NCBI GenBank assembly: GCA_016285215.1
Contig: JAEEQI010000010.1
Coordinates: 1 to 25,338 of the forward strand
DNA length: 25,338 nucleotides
Direction of reading: 5' to 3'
DNA from: Bacteroidales bacterium
GTDB taxonomy: Bacteria; Bacteroidota; Bacteroidia; Bacteroidales; UBA932
Each line of letters begins with the position of its first letter. The first letter of the stretch is position 1. Of the stretch, positions 5,535 to 13,420 are shown in pieces. The translations under genes and the position numbers were made by a program. The notes beneath the pieces were generated by a model, which saw only the letters and a list, made by a program, of their open reading frames with translations, was not told the origin of the DNA and did not search any database.

Positions 5535-6605
5535 GTGTCCCCTACCCTCCCATATTTATGCGGCGTAGCGGCGGCGGTCTATGTGGCCATCTGCCTGGCG
5601 TGCGCGGCGGTGCGCTGGTTCCACATGTGCCCGCCCTACAACCGCAATCCCAGGTACTACTACCCCGGCCGGCCGTTTGTGACGGCGGCCTGGCTCAGTT
5701 CGCTGTGCCTGCTGCCCTACGTTTTCCAGCCGGAAAGCGCAGACTCCTGGTTCCTGGTAAAGATTTTCTTCCTGCCGGTAACCCTGTATCACTTCACCCT
5801 CATCCTGTTCTCCTACTTTGGGAGCGTGATGCAGTGGAAAAAATGGGAGTGGCCCACGGTTCTGGCCGGCATCCCGGTGGGCGTGGCGCTTCTGACTGCC
5901 CTGGTACTGGCCATCATCCCCGGAGACCAGTTGCACTTCCCCACCATTGAAACCTTTGTCCTGCACATCCTGGGCCTGCTGATAACAGCCGTGTGCTTCA
6001 CCTCCGTAGCCGTCGTACGCATCTGGGTGAGCCGCTACGATTCCGACGACTATTCCAACCCGGCCGATTTTCCTGTGGTAAAGGCCCGCGTGTGGCTCAT
6101 GTTCATAGGCATCAACGTAGTCCTCTGCTGGACCGGTGCCCTGCTGGACCGTCCTTCTGTGATGGCCGTCATCATGCTCTTCATAGCCCTGTCGGCCGTT
6201 ATCTTTGTGATTACAGCCCTGCATCCCAACCGCAACCGGCCCATGGAAGAGGATTCTCCCGAGCAGGCCGGGGTCGTTTACAAACGCGCCATTTCCCAGA
6301 AAAAGAAAGAAGAGATGTTAAGCGCCATCCGCACCGTGGTGGAGCAGCAGAAAGCCTTCCTGGACCCGCACCTGACCCTGCACGACGTGGCGGAGCGCTG
6401 CGGCTATAACCGCACCTACATATCGGGCCTTATGAAATGCGAACTGGGCGGCTTCTTTGAATACGTAAACCACTTGCGCATGGAGTATGTAGAAACGTAT
6501 CTGAAGGAGCACCCCGACGCCACGCTGGGAGAAGCCATCGAGGCCGCAGGATTTGGCTCCCGCCCCAGCTATTACGCCGTGAAAGCCAAACTCAATGCTT
6601 CATAA
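5535..6605 (+). CDS. Membrane-embedded AraC-family transcriptional regulator
   Basis: This 356-residue protein has about seven predicted membrane helices (roughly residues 5-27, 48-64, 72-96, 108-129, 140-163, 184-202, 210-229). A linker rich in charge (230-260) leads into a C-terminal AraC/XylS-type helix-turn-helix domain (about 262-354). The first recognition unit is 'LTLHDVAERCGYNRTYISGLMK' in two parts (residues 280-301), with the typical '[F]xxYVNxLRMEY' following, and the second helix pair is 'LGEAIEAAGFGSRPSYYAVK' (331-350). The layout implies direct coupling of a membrane-sensed signal to DNA binding. The ligand is unknown. GTG at 5535 is the start that captures the first helix, and the next Met (31) would lose it. 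It is divergent from the surface-protein operon, with repeats between them, and is its likely regulator. Confidence 0.88.
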   Translation: MSPTLPYLCGVAAAVYVAICLACAAVRWFHMCPPYNRNPRYYYPGRPFVTAAWLSSLCLLPYVFQPESADSWFLVKIFFLPVTLYHFTLILFSYFGSVMQWKKWEWPTVLAGIPVGVALLTALVLAIIPGDQLHFPTIETFVLHILGLLITAVCFTSVAVVRIWVSRYDSDDYSNPADFPVVKARVWLMFIGINVVLCWTGALLDRPSVMAVIMLFIALSAVIFVITALHPNRNRPMEEDSPEQAGVVYKRAISQKKKEEMLSAIRTVVEQQKAFLDPHLTLHDVAERCGYNRTYISGLMKCELGGFFEYVNHLRMEYVETYLKEHPDATLGEAIEAAGFGSRPSYYAVKAKLNAS

Positions 6606-6609
6606 GTGA

Positions 6610-7872
6610 TTACCGGCCGAAGCGGTCAAACGCAGCGCGGGAGAGGGTCTCGCGGTCCTCGGGATGAGCGATGGAGATGAGGAGCCTGGCACGTTCCTGC
6701 AGGGATTTTCCGTACAGGTTAACGGCGCCGAATTCCGTGACGACCCACTGGATATCGGCCCTGGGGGTTACTACGCCGGCACCGGGCTTGAGGGTGGGCA
6801 CAATCTTGGGAAGGCCCTTGGCGGTGCGGGAAGCCAGCGCAATGATGGCCTTGCCGCCCTTGGAAAGTTTGGCACCGCGCACGAAATCCAGCTGACCGCC
6901 GGTTCCGGAGTAGATGCGTTCACCTATGGAATCGGCACACACCTGGCCGGTAAGGTCAATTTCGATGGCCGAATTGATGGACACCATATCGGGGTTCTGC
7001 GCAATGACGCGAGGGTCGTTGGTATAGGCGATGTCCAGCATAAGCACCTGCGGATTGTGGTCTATGAAGGAATAGACCTCCTGCGAACCCAGCAGGAAAG
7101 AGGCCACCACCTTTCCTTTGTCAATGGCCTTGTTCTCTCCGTCAATGACCCCGCTCTTGATGAGGGCCAGGGCACCGTCCGAGAACATTTCCGTATGCAG
7201 ACCCAGGTGCCTGTGGTCCTTGAGGGCCGCACAGATGGCATTGGGCATAGCGCCGATACCCATCTGCAGGCAGGCGCCGTCCGGAACCAGTTCCGAGCAG
7301 ATGCGGCCAATCTGGAGGTCCGTCTCGGAAGGAGACGCATACTCCTTGGTAATGAGCGGACGGTTGTCCTGCACCAGGGCCGTGAAACGCTCAATGGGGA
7401 CCAGGTTGCCCAGGGCAAAGGGAACATTGGGATTGACCACGGCAATACGTTCCCGGGCCACGTCCAGGGCCGCGATGGAGCAGTCTACCGAAGTACCCAG
7501 CGATACCATTCCGTTTTCCGGCTCCGACACCTGTACCATAGCCACATCGCAGGCCAGTGCCCCGTTGCGGTACATAGACTGGGTCTCGTAAAGGTTTACC
7601 GGAATATAATCGGCCAGTCCTTCCTGCACGTTCTTACGCACGTTAGGGCCCACAAAGAAGCCCTGATCAAAGAAGGGACCGCCTTCTGCATAGGGGGCGG
7701 CGCCTTCCGTATGGAAGTGGTGGAAATGAACGTCTTCCAGCTCCGAAGCACGCTCTGCGAGGGCTTCAATGAGCACCTGCGGAACGCTGGCCACACTGCT
7801 CAGATGCACGTGGTCTCCGCTGCGGACTGCGCGGACTGCTTCCCGGGCCGATATGTAGGTTATCTTGGACAT
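6610..7872 (-). CDS. Acetyl-CoA hydrolase/transferase family (4-hydroxybutyrate or butyryl-CoA:acetate CoA-transferase-like)
   Basis: This 420-residue cytoplasmic enzyme is of the class I CoA-transferase fold and swaps CoA between an acyl-CoA and a free acid, commonly acetate. Diagnostic segments are GIGAMPNAI (205-213), HTEMFSDG (226-233) carrying the expected catalytic Glu228 that forms the CoA thioester, and 'YSGTGGQLDFVRGA' (321-334) with 'LKPGAGVVTPRADIQWVVTE' (361-380), typical of the 4-hydroxybutyrate/butyrate CoA-transferase group. Length fits the family (about 420-440). The start at 7872 follows a TATATTTG element by 7 bases, and the longer frame to 8049 would run across the mazG promoter. 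Substrate cannot be fixed from sequence; succinate, propionate, butyrate and 4-hydroxybutyrate are options. It stands alone, facing the AraC-type regulator gene tail to tail with 4 bases between. Confidence 0.9.
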   Translation of the reverse strand: MSKITYISAREAVRAVRSGDHVHLSSVASVPQVLIEALAERASELEDVHFHHFHTEGAAPYAEGGPFFDQGFFVGPNVRKNVQEGLADYIPVNLYETQSMYRNGALACDVAMVQVSEPENGMVSLGTSVDCSIAALDVARERIAVVNPNVPFALGNLVPIERFTALVQDNRPLITKEYASPSETDLQIGRICSELVPDGACLQMGIGAMPNAICAALKDHRHLGLHTEMFSDGALALIKSGVIDGENKAIDKGKVVASFLLGSQEVYSFIDHNPQVLMLDIAYTNDPRVIAQNPDMVSINSAIEIDLTGQVCADSIGERIYSGTGGQLDFVRGAKLSKGGKAIIALASRTAKGLPKIVPTLKPGAGVVTPRADIQWVVTEFGAVNLYGKSLQERARLLISIAHPEDRETLSRAAFDRFGR

Positions 7873-7879
7873 CAGCGGG

Positions 7880-7887
7880 CAAATATA
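7880..7887 (-). promoter_or_regulatory. Candidate -7 element for the CoA-transferase gene
   Basis: The minus strand reads TATATTTG (TAnnTTTG) only 7 bases before the ATG at 7872, implying a very short or absent 5' leader. Confidence 0.55.
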
Positions 7888-7897
7888 GTATAATTTG

Positions 7898-7916
7898 TTG
7901 TATATTTGCGATACAA
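7898..7916 (+). promoter_or_regulatory. mazG -7 element within an inverted repeat
   Basis: TTGTAT (7898-7903) and ATACAA (7911-7916) form a perfect 6-bp inverted repeat with a 7-base spacer. The plus-strand -7 element TATATTTG (7901-7908) lies inside it. The opposite promoter's -7 element starts only 13 bases away, so the two promoters must compete for polymerase, and a protein bound here could block both. Confidence 0.5.
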
Positions 7917-7930
7917 TAATGAATAATTCA

Positions 7931-8722
7931 ATGCACACGCGCGAAGAAAAACTGGCCGCGTTTGGCCGCCTGCTGGATATTATGGACGAGCTCCGGGAAA
8001 AATGCCCCTGGAACGCAGAACAGACAATGGAATCCATCCGCCGTCTCACGGAGGAAGAAGTCTACGAACTCAGTGACTCCATTATCAAGGGAGACCGCCA
8101 GGCAACGGCCAAGGAGATTGGAGACCTCCTGTACCATATGGTCTTCTATGCCCGCATAGGCCAGGAAGAAGGCGCCTTTGACATTGCCGATTCTATGAAC
8201 AAGGTGTGCGACAAGATGGTCTTCCGCCATCCGCACGTATTTGGTCCCGAGGCCGGCAAGGCTACTTCGGCCAAAGAGATTGCAGACACCTGGGAACTGG
8301 TGAAAGCCAAGGAGAAAGACGGCAACAAGCGCGTGATGGCCGGCATCCCCCAGGCTATGCCCGCCCTCTTGAAGGCTCTCGCTATGCAGGAAAAGGCCCG
8401 CGGCTGCGGTTTTGACTGGGAGAAGAAGGAAGATGTATGGGACAAGGTCCTGGAAGAGTACCGTGAGGTATCCGATGCGTGCGACGAGGGAGACCCCAAC
8501 CACCTGGAAGAGGAGTTCGGAGACCTTCTGTTTGCCGTTATCAACGCCGCCCGCCTCTACGGTGTGGACCCCGAGACCGCCCTCAACCGTTCGGCCGAAA
8601 AATTCCGCCGCCGCTTCACTTATCTGGAAGAGCAGACCCTCCGCAAAGGCCTCCAATTCTCTGACCTCACCCTCCCCCAGATGGACGCCATCTGGGACGA
8701 AGCCAAAGCCAAAGGGCTATAG
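7931..8722 (+). CDS. mazG: Nucleoside triphosphate pyrophosphohydrolase MazG
   Basis: The enzyme hydrolyses nucleoside triphosphates to monophosphates and pyrophosphate, cleaning the nucleotide pool and, in E. coli, affecting (p)ppGpp. It is 263 residues with the two tandem MazG domains of the long form. The first has 'LREKCPWNAEQT' (21-32), the metal-binding EEEVYELSD (41-49) and KEIGDLLYHMVFYA (61-74), followed by 'FRHPHVFG'. The second has LEEEFGDLLFAVINAAR. The start at 7931 (MHTREEK) is preferred. It leaves a 22-base leader after the -7 element at 7901-7908, and I recall MHT-x-EE openings in Bacteroides homologues. ATG at 7919 (MNNSMHT) is a possible alternative, but 7895 is excluded because it precedes the promoter. 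It ends facing cydB. Confidence 0.95.
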   Translation: MHTREEKLAAFGRLLDIMDELREKCPWNAEQTMESIRRLTEEEVYELSDSIIKGDRQATAKEIGDLLYHMVFYARIGQEEGAFDIADSMNKVCDKMVFRHPHVFGPEAGKATSAKEIADTWELVKAKEKDGNKRVMAGIPQAMPALLKALAMQEKARGCGFDWEKKEDVWDKVLEEYREVSDACDEGDPNHLEEEFGDLLFAVINAARLYGVDPETALNRSAEKFRRRFTYLEEQTLRKGLQFSDLTLPQMDAIWDEAKAKGL

Positions 8723-8775
8723 TCGCCCTATCTCTCACTACCGTGAAATGTAATTAACTAATAATTAGTACTTTA

Positions 8776-8809
8776 TACAAATCCTCCTCCGCGTGGTTTG
8801 CGGTTTGTA
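8776..8809. terminator. Hairpin between convergent mazG and cydB
   Basis: CCGC (8789-8792) pairs with GCGG (8800-8803) across a 7-base loop, and TACAAA (8776-8781) pairs with TTTGTA (8804-8809). A 7-base CT-rich bulge on the left arm interrupts the stem. AT-rich flanks extend some pairing outward. Its place between two convergent gene ends suggests a bidirectional terminator, although no strong U-tract is present. Confidence 0.4.
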
Positions 8810-9949
8810 TTAATACTTGTCAGGCGTTTCTTCTATCTCTTCGGCCGTAATCTTTTTCCTGTCCATCTGGTGCCAGGCGTAGGCTATGTAGGCTGCTACA
8901 AATGGAATCAGGAGCGAGACGCAGGACATTACCTTTAGCGTGAAGTAGCTGGAGCGGCTGTTGTCCAGGTACAGCGAGCTCTGGAGGTCCGTGCAGGACG
9001 GGTAGTAGGCCGTACCGTTGAAGCCCGCCAGGAAGAAGATGCTCATAACCACCAGCACCGTTCCGGGCATAGCAAACCAGATACCCTTGCGGGACTTGCT
9101 GAAAGCACCCAAGTACAGGCTGTAGAGGATGAGTACAACCCCCACCAGCAGCATACAAAGCACCACCGGCATAGCCAGCAGGTTATGGAGATACTTGAAG
9201 GGCTCCAGGGATACCACTCCGTCCGGAGAAACCGCATACCCTTGCTTGACCAGCAGGATAGCCGTCCAGCACAGGAAGAACAGAAGGAAAGGAACCAAGT
9301 TGATTTTGATGCTGCGGCGCATCTGGGCCTGAATGCCTTCGTCGTCTACATTATTAAGAATATAGAGCGCACCCAGAATGGCGGCCAGGAGCATCACGGT
9401 GCAGCCCAGCAGCACGGCGTGGTACTGCCCCAGGGCCTCGAGCCCGTGCCAGTTATTCCCCCAGGTGCTGATAATAGGGGCCGAAGGATCCGTAATGGCC
9501 ACCTTGTTAACGGTAAAGTCAGAACCTGTGAAGAAAGTGCCCACGGCCGTACCCACCAGGAAGGGAGCCAGCAGACCGTTGACCATAAGGGCCACGCGGA
9601 AGGCCTTTACGCCCAGCAGGTTGCCCTTCTTGTTCTGGAACTCATAGGCCACTGCCTGGAACACAAAGGTGATGAGCAGCAGGATCCACACCCAGTAGGC
9701 ACCGCCAAAGCTGGTGCTGTAGAAGAGCGGGAAGGAGGCAAAGAAGGCGCCTCCAAAGGTAACCAGCGTGGTGAATGTGAGCTCCCATTTTCGGCCTGTG
9801 GAGTTAAGGATCATCCTTTTCTGGTTCTCGCTCAGGGCGCGGTTCCCCAGATGCAGGTTGCCGCCTTGCACAAACATCAGGGCCACCAGCAGACCGCCCA
9901 GCAGGGCAATCAGGACCCACCAATAGTTCTGTAAGAATTCGTAAGTCAT
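8810..9949 (-). CDS. cydB: Cytochrome bd ubiquinol oxidase subunit II
   Basis: CydB is the second core membrane subunit of the bd-type quinol oxidase, which reduces oxygen to water with very high affinity and no proton pumping. The protein is 379 residues, the usual length, with an N-terminal 'WWVLIALLGGLLVALMFVQG' helix. It continues with multiple hydrophobic helices and the family-typical 'RKWELTFTTLVTFGGAFFASFPLFYS' region, given here in parts at about residues 53-78. It starts 3 bases after the cydA stop, so the two are co-translated. No separate CydX-like microprotein was found after it. Confidence 0.97.
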   Translation of the reverse strand: MTYEFLQNYWWVLIALLGGLLVALMFVQGGNLHLGNRALSENQKRMILNSTGRKWELTFTTLVTFGGAFFASFPLFYSTSFGGAYWVWILLLITFVFQAVAYEFQNKKGNLLGVKAFRVALMVNGLLAPFLVGTAVGTFFTGSDFTVNKVAITDPSAPIISTWGNNWHGLEALGQYHAVLLGCTVMLLAAILGALYILNNVDDEGIQAQMRRSIKINLVPFLLFFLCWTAILLVKQGYAVSPDGVVSLEPFKYLHNLLAMPVVLCMLLVGVVLILYSLYLGAFSKSRKGIWFAMPGTVLVVMSIFFLAGFNGTAYYPSCTDLQSSLYLDNSRSSYFTLKVMSCVSLLIPFVAAYIAYAWHQMDRKKITAEEIEETPDKY

Positions 9950-9952
9950 AGC

Positions 9953-11440
9953 CTAGCTGTTTTGGGGTTCAACATCGGGGCCCTTGCCAATGGCGCGGAT
10001 CATAATGCGGATCTCGATGGCCAGGAACAGGGCAAAGATTCCCAGGAAGAGGAAGAAGGTGGTCTTGACGGCTCCGGCACTGAGGCTGGAGATGGCCACG
10101 TTCACCGGCAGCAGGCCCTGGATGGTCCAGGGCTGGCGGCCTACCTCGGCTACTACCCATCCGCTCTGGCCGCAGATGTAAACCAGCGGGATGCAGAGGA
10201 TGGCGGCCCACAGGAGCCAGGTCCATTTACCCAGTTTATCTTTCCAGAGGGCATACAGGCAAAGCAGGAGCACCAGGGCAATGAGCATACCCAGGCCAAT
10301 CATAAGGCGGAAGGCCCAGAACACGATGCCCACGGGCGGAACCACGTCTTCGGGCCGGCTCAGATGTCCGTAACCCATATACTGCACGTTGGCTTCCAGA
10401 AGGGCTTTGGCTTCGGCCTTCAATACAGGGTCGTCCGTTGTGCGATAGACTGCCAGGGCGTCCAGGGCCGTTCGGCCCATATACATCTTGTCTTCTACGG
10501 AGGGGATGACGTTGCCGTCGTTGTCCGTGTAGCCGTTCAGGATGTCGTTGATGCCGGGCACGTACCCGTTCCAGTCGTGGGTGGCCAGCAGGGACAGCAT
10601 ATGCGGCACCTGGATGCCGGGGACAATGGTGAAGGCTGCGCCCTTGCCGCCGTCTCTGAGACCTTCGGCCGCCGCCAGCTTCATAGGCTGGAACTCGGCT
10701 GCGTGAACGCCGGAAGCGTCTCCGGAAAGCATCACGGCACCGGAGCCCACCAGGCCCACGATGGCGCCAATGAGCATACTCTTTTTGGCAAATTCCACGT
10801 GGCGCTTCTTGAGCAGATACCAGGCACTCACGCCCACCACAAAAATGCCGCCGGTAACCCAGCCGCTGGTAACGGAGTGGCAGAACTTGCTCACGGCCAC
10901 GGGGTTGGTAATCACTTCCCAGAAAGCAGCTGCCGAGGCCATCTCGCTTCGCACGGTATCGGGGTTGAAGGTGGTTCCCACAGGATTCTGCATCCAGCCG
11001 TTGGCCACCAGGATCCAATAGGCCGAAATGGTGGCGCCAATGCCGGTAAGCCAGGTAGAGGCCAGATGGAACTTGGGAGAGACCTTGTTCCAGCCAAAGA
11101 ACATTACGGCAAAGAAGGTGGCTTCCATAAAGAAGGCCAGGATGCCTTCGATGGCCAGCGGAGCGCCAAACATATCTCCCACAAACCAGGAGTAGTTGCT
11201 CCAGTTGGTGCCAAACTCAAATTCCAGAATGATACCCGTGGCAATACCCACGGCAAAGTTGATGGCAAAGATCTTGATCCAGAACTGCGCGGCCTTCTTC
11301 CAGAACTCGTCTTTCTTGACCACGTAGAGGGTTTCCATAACCGCCATCACCACGGCCAGGCCCAGGGTGAGGGGAACAAACAGCCAATGGTAAGCGGCTG
11401 TCATCGCGAATTGGATTCGCGACCATACGACAACATCCAT
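9953..11440 (-). CDS. cydA: Cytochrome bd ubiquinol oxidase subunit I
   Basis: CydA carries the three haems and the quinol site of cytochrome bd oxidase in the inner membrane. It has 495 residues. Visible ligands are His18 (AAYHWLF), His188 (CHSVTSGW) and Met380 (FRLMIGLG), matching the E. coli haem ligands, plus Glu98 and Glu106 (IEGILAFFMEATF) of the proton/haem path and the GRQPW signature. The Q-loop region begins around residue 245 (EFQPMKLAAAEG) and lacks the long C-terminal insertion of the E. coli type. It belongs to a DUF4492-cydA-cydB operon with 4- and 3-base gaps. In a Bacteroidales gut organism this supports oxygen scavenging and nanaerobic respiration. Confidence 0.97.
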   Translation of the reverse strand: MDVVVWSRIQFAMTAAYHWLFVPLTLGLAVVMAVMETLYVVKKDEFWKKAAQFWIKIFAINFAVGIATGIILEFEFGTNWSNYSWFVGDMFGAPLAIEGILAFFMEATFFAVMFFGWNKVSPKFHLASTWLTGIGATISAYWILVANGWMQNPVGTTFNPDTVRSEMASAAAFWEVITNPVAVSKFCHSVTSGWVTGGIFVVGVSAWYLLKKRHVEFAKKSMLIGAIVGLVGSGAVMLSGDASGVHAAEFQPMKLAAAEGLRDGGKGAAFTIVPGIQVPHMLSLLATHDWNGYVPGINDILNGYTDNDGNVIPSVEDKMYMGRTALDALAVYRTTDDPVLKAEAKALLEANVQYMGYGHLSRPEDVVPPVGIVFWAFRLMIGLGMLIALVLLLCLYALWKDKLGKWTWLLWAAILCIPLVYICGQSGWVVAEVGRQPWTIQGLLPVNVAISSLSAGAVKTTFFLFLGIFALFLAIEIRIMIRAIGKGPDVEPQNS

Positions 11441-11444
11441 AAGC

Positions 11445-11684
11445 TTAATCGGTTAAAAGGTTCAGTGTATCTGTGTTATGTGGTTGAGTCAGGGCGGCAC
11501 CCACCTTTTCGCTCTTCTCCTGGTCCGTGAGCCCGCGCATAGCCGGCTTGAAGAAGAAGACGCGAAGGATGCCAAAAAGGATGATGAGTTTGAGCAGGAT
11601 GAGCCAAACCAGGGGCTTTCCCCAGGTCATATTACGGAAACCGTCCCGATACAGGGAGGTAAAGAATGATACCAACCTGCTCAT
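11445..11684 (-). CDS. DUF4492 small membrane protein, first gene of the cyd operon
   Basis: This 79-residue protein has the conserved 'LYRDGFRNMTWGKPLVW' opening (11-27 roughly), one membrane helix ('LILLKLIILFGILRVFFF') and a polar tail containing a 'DQEKSE' segment. In Bacteroidetes this family sits directly before cydA, as here (4-base gap), and is thought of as an accessory of cytochrome bd, although I know of no defined function. The start at 11684 matches the family's short N-terminus. The upstream Met at 11723 would place the promoter element inside the gene. Confidence 0.85.
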   Translation of the reverse strand: MSRLVSFFTSLYRDGFRNMTWGKPLVWLILLKLIILFGILRVFFFKPAMRGLTDQEKSEKVGAALTQPHNTDTLNLLTD

Positions 11685-11689
11685 ATTTA

Positions 11690-11697
11690 CAAAAATA
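11690..11697 (-). promoter_or_regulatory. Candidate promoter of the DUF4492-cydAB operon
   Basis: The minus strand reads TATTTTTG (TAnnTTTG), with a TTG about 20 bases further upstream fitting the -33 element. The ATG at 11684 follows after only 5 bases, so the transcript would be leaderless or nearly so. Confidence 0.55.
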
Positions 11698-11774
11698 CGA
11701 ACTCTTTCCCACAAAACCAACATCCAGCCCGTGAAATAGAAGTGATTGACTATCCGATAGATAGGCGGCACGCT

Positions 11775-13412
11775 CTACTTGATCAGGTTTCCCAGGATGC
11801 TTCGGGTGAGCTCCTTGGTGAGGGTGGTGGTAGCGCTCTTGGTGGCGCGCTTGACCACTTTCTCGCCGGTGGAGGTCTTGGACTTGGTCTTCTTGCCGGT
11901 GACGGCGCCCGTAACGGCGTCTGCGGCAGCAGCGGCGGCCACGCCCGTCACGGCGGTGAGCACGGACTTGAGAACCTTGGCGCCAATGCCGTTGGACTTC
12001 TTCTTGGCGGCTTCTTTGGCTGCTTTTTCGGCCTCCTTGGCGGCCTTGGCATCTTCCTTGGCCTGGATGGCGGCCTGGCGCTCAGCCTCGGCGGCGGCTT
12101 CAATTTCGGCCTTCTGACGCTCGGCCTCTTCCGTGGCGGCGGTAATGAGTTCGTAGGCGCTTTCGCGGTCGATGGGATGATCGTACCGGCCAAAGAGGCG
12201 GCTGCGGTTGATGAGGTCTCTTCTCTGGTCTTCCGTGATGGCGCCAATCTGGCTCAGCGGGAAGAGGATCTTGGCACGTTCCACGATGGCGGGAGTTCCC
12301 TTCTCATCCAGGAAGGAAACGAGGGCCTCGCCGGTTCCCAGTTCCAGGAGGGTGTCGTAGGTCTTGAAAGCGGGGTTGGGGCGGAACGTATCGGCCGCTA
12401 CCTTAACGGCTTTCTGGTCCTGCGGGCTGTAAGCACGGAGGGCGTGCTGTACGCGGTTGCCCAACTGACCCAGGATGTTGGACGGGATGTCCGTGGGGCT
12501 CTGGGTAATGAAGTAGATACCTACACCCTTGGAACGGATGAGGCGGATTACCTGCTCAATCTTGTCCGTAAGGGCCTTGGAAGTGCCTTCAAACAGCATA
12601 TGGGCCTCGTCAAAGAAGAACACCAGCTTGGGAAGGTCCATCTCCCCTACCTCGGGCAGGGTGGCATAGAGTTCCGACAGCAGCCACAGCAGGAAGGTGG
12701 AGTAGAGCTTGGGCTGGAGCATAAGCTTGTCGGCCGCCAGCACGTTCATTATACCCTTTCCGCCCTCGCACTGCAGGAGGTCGTAAATATCAAAATCAGG
12801 TTCTCCAAAGAACTTGTCGGCTCCCTGGTTCTCCAGGGCCAGCAGGGCCCGTTGGATGGCACCTACGGAAGCGCTGGTTACATTACCGTACTGAGTGGTA
12901 TATTCGGCCGCATTCTGCCCCACAAAGTTGAGCATAGCGCGGAGGTCCTTCAGATCAATGAGCAGCAGGCCGTTGTCGTCGGCAATCTTGAAGACAATAT
13001 TGAGGACGCCGGTCTGGGTCTCATTAAGGTCCATCAGGCGGCCCAGCATATCCGGTCCCATACGGGAAATGGTGGAACGCATAGGATGGCCCTGCTCCCC
13101 GTACACGTCAAAGAAACGTACCGGGCAGTTCTGGAACTGAGGATCGGAGATCCCAAACTCCGGCAGACGCTTCTCAATGAATCCGGAAAGCTTACCCACC
13201 TGCGAGATGCCGCTGAGGTCTCCCTTCATATCGGCCATAAAGCAGGGAACGCCGGCCTGGCAGAAGGTCTCGGCCAGTACTTGCAAGGTAACGGTTTTAC
13301 CGGTACCGGTGGCGCCGGCTATGAGTCCGTGGCGGCAAGCCATCTTGCCCTGAAGGGAAATGGGGCCGTTGGCAGAATGCGCAACGTACAGTCCTCTTTC
13401 TTTGTCTAGCAT
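11775..13412 (-). CDS. HerA-like DUF853 (YjgR-type) P-loop ATPase
   Basis: This 545-residue soluble ATPase belongs to the HerA/FtsK-related DUF853 family. It has a Walker A motif GATGTGKT (33-40), a Walker B with DEAH (LVFFFDEAH, 263-271) and the family-typical 'NILGQLGNRVQHALRAYSPQ' segment after the sensor region. The last 110 residues (about 435-545) form an Ala/Lys/Glu-rich predicted coiled coil and then an Ala-rich, basic tail. The physiological role of DUF853 is not established; relatives move or process DNA, so a DNA-related motor is an inference. It lies 8 bases after cstA and 90 bases before the DUF4492 gene, which has its own promoter. Confidence 0.9.
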   Translation of the reverse strand: MLDKERGLYVAHSANGPISLQGKMACRHGLIAGATGTGKTVTLQVLAETFCQAGVPCFMADMKGDLSGISQVGKLSGFIEKRLPEFGISDPQFQNCPVRFFDVYGEQGHPMRSTISRMGPDMLGRLMDLNETQTGVLNIVFKIADDNGLLLIDLKDLRAMLNFVGQNAAEYTTQYGNVTSASVGAIQRALLALENQGADKFFGEPDFDIYDLLQCEGGKGIMNVLAADKLMLQPKLYSTFLLWLLSELYATLPEVGEMDLPKLVFFFDEAHMLFEGTSKALTDKIEQVIRLIRSKGVGIYFITQSPTDIPSNILGQLGNRVQHALRAYSPQDQKAVKVAADTFRPNPAFKTYDTLLELGTGEALVSFLDEKGTPAIVERAKILFPLSQIGAITEDQRRDLINRSRLFGRYDHPIDRESAYELITAATEEAERQKAEIEAAAEAERQAAIQAKEDAKAAKEAEKAAKEAAKKKSNGIGAKVLKSVLTAVTGVAAAAAADAVTGAVTGKKTKSKTSTGEKVVKRATKSATTTLTKELTRSILGNLIK

Positions 13413-13420
13413 ATCAGTTA

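Noticed and set aside
7873..8049. Longer start for the CoA-transferase (at 8049)
   Set aside because: The extra 59 residues overlap mazG and both promoter elements and do not belong to the enzyme family.
9962..11530. Long plus-strand open frame (522 codons) opposite cydA
   Set aside because: cydA on the other strand has all haem ligands. The antisense frame has low-complexity His/Gly/Gln-rich content and arises from codon bias.
11742..13409. Long plus-strand open frame (555 codons) opposite the DUF853 ATPase
   Set aside because: It mirrors the ATPase gene and is Gly/Val/Leu-rich with no recognisable domain.
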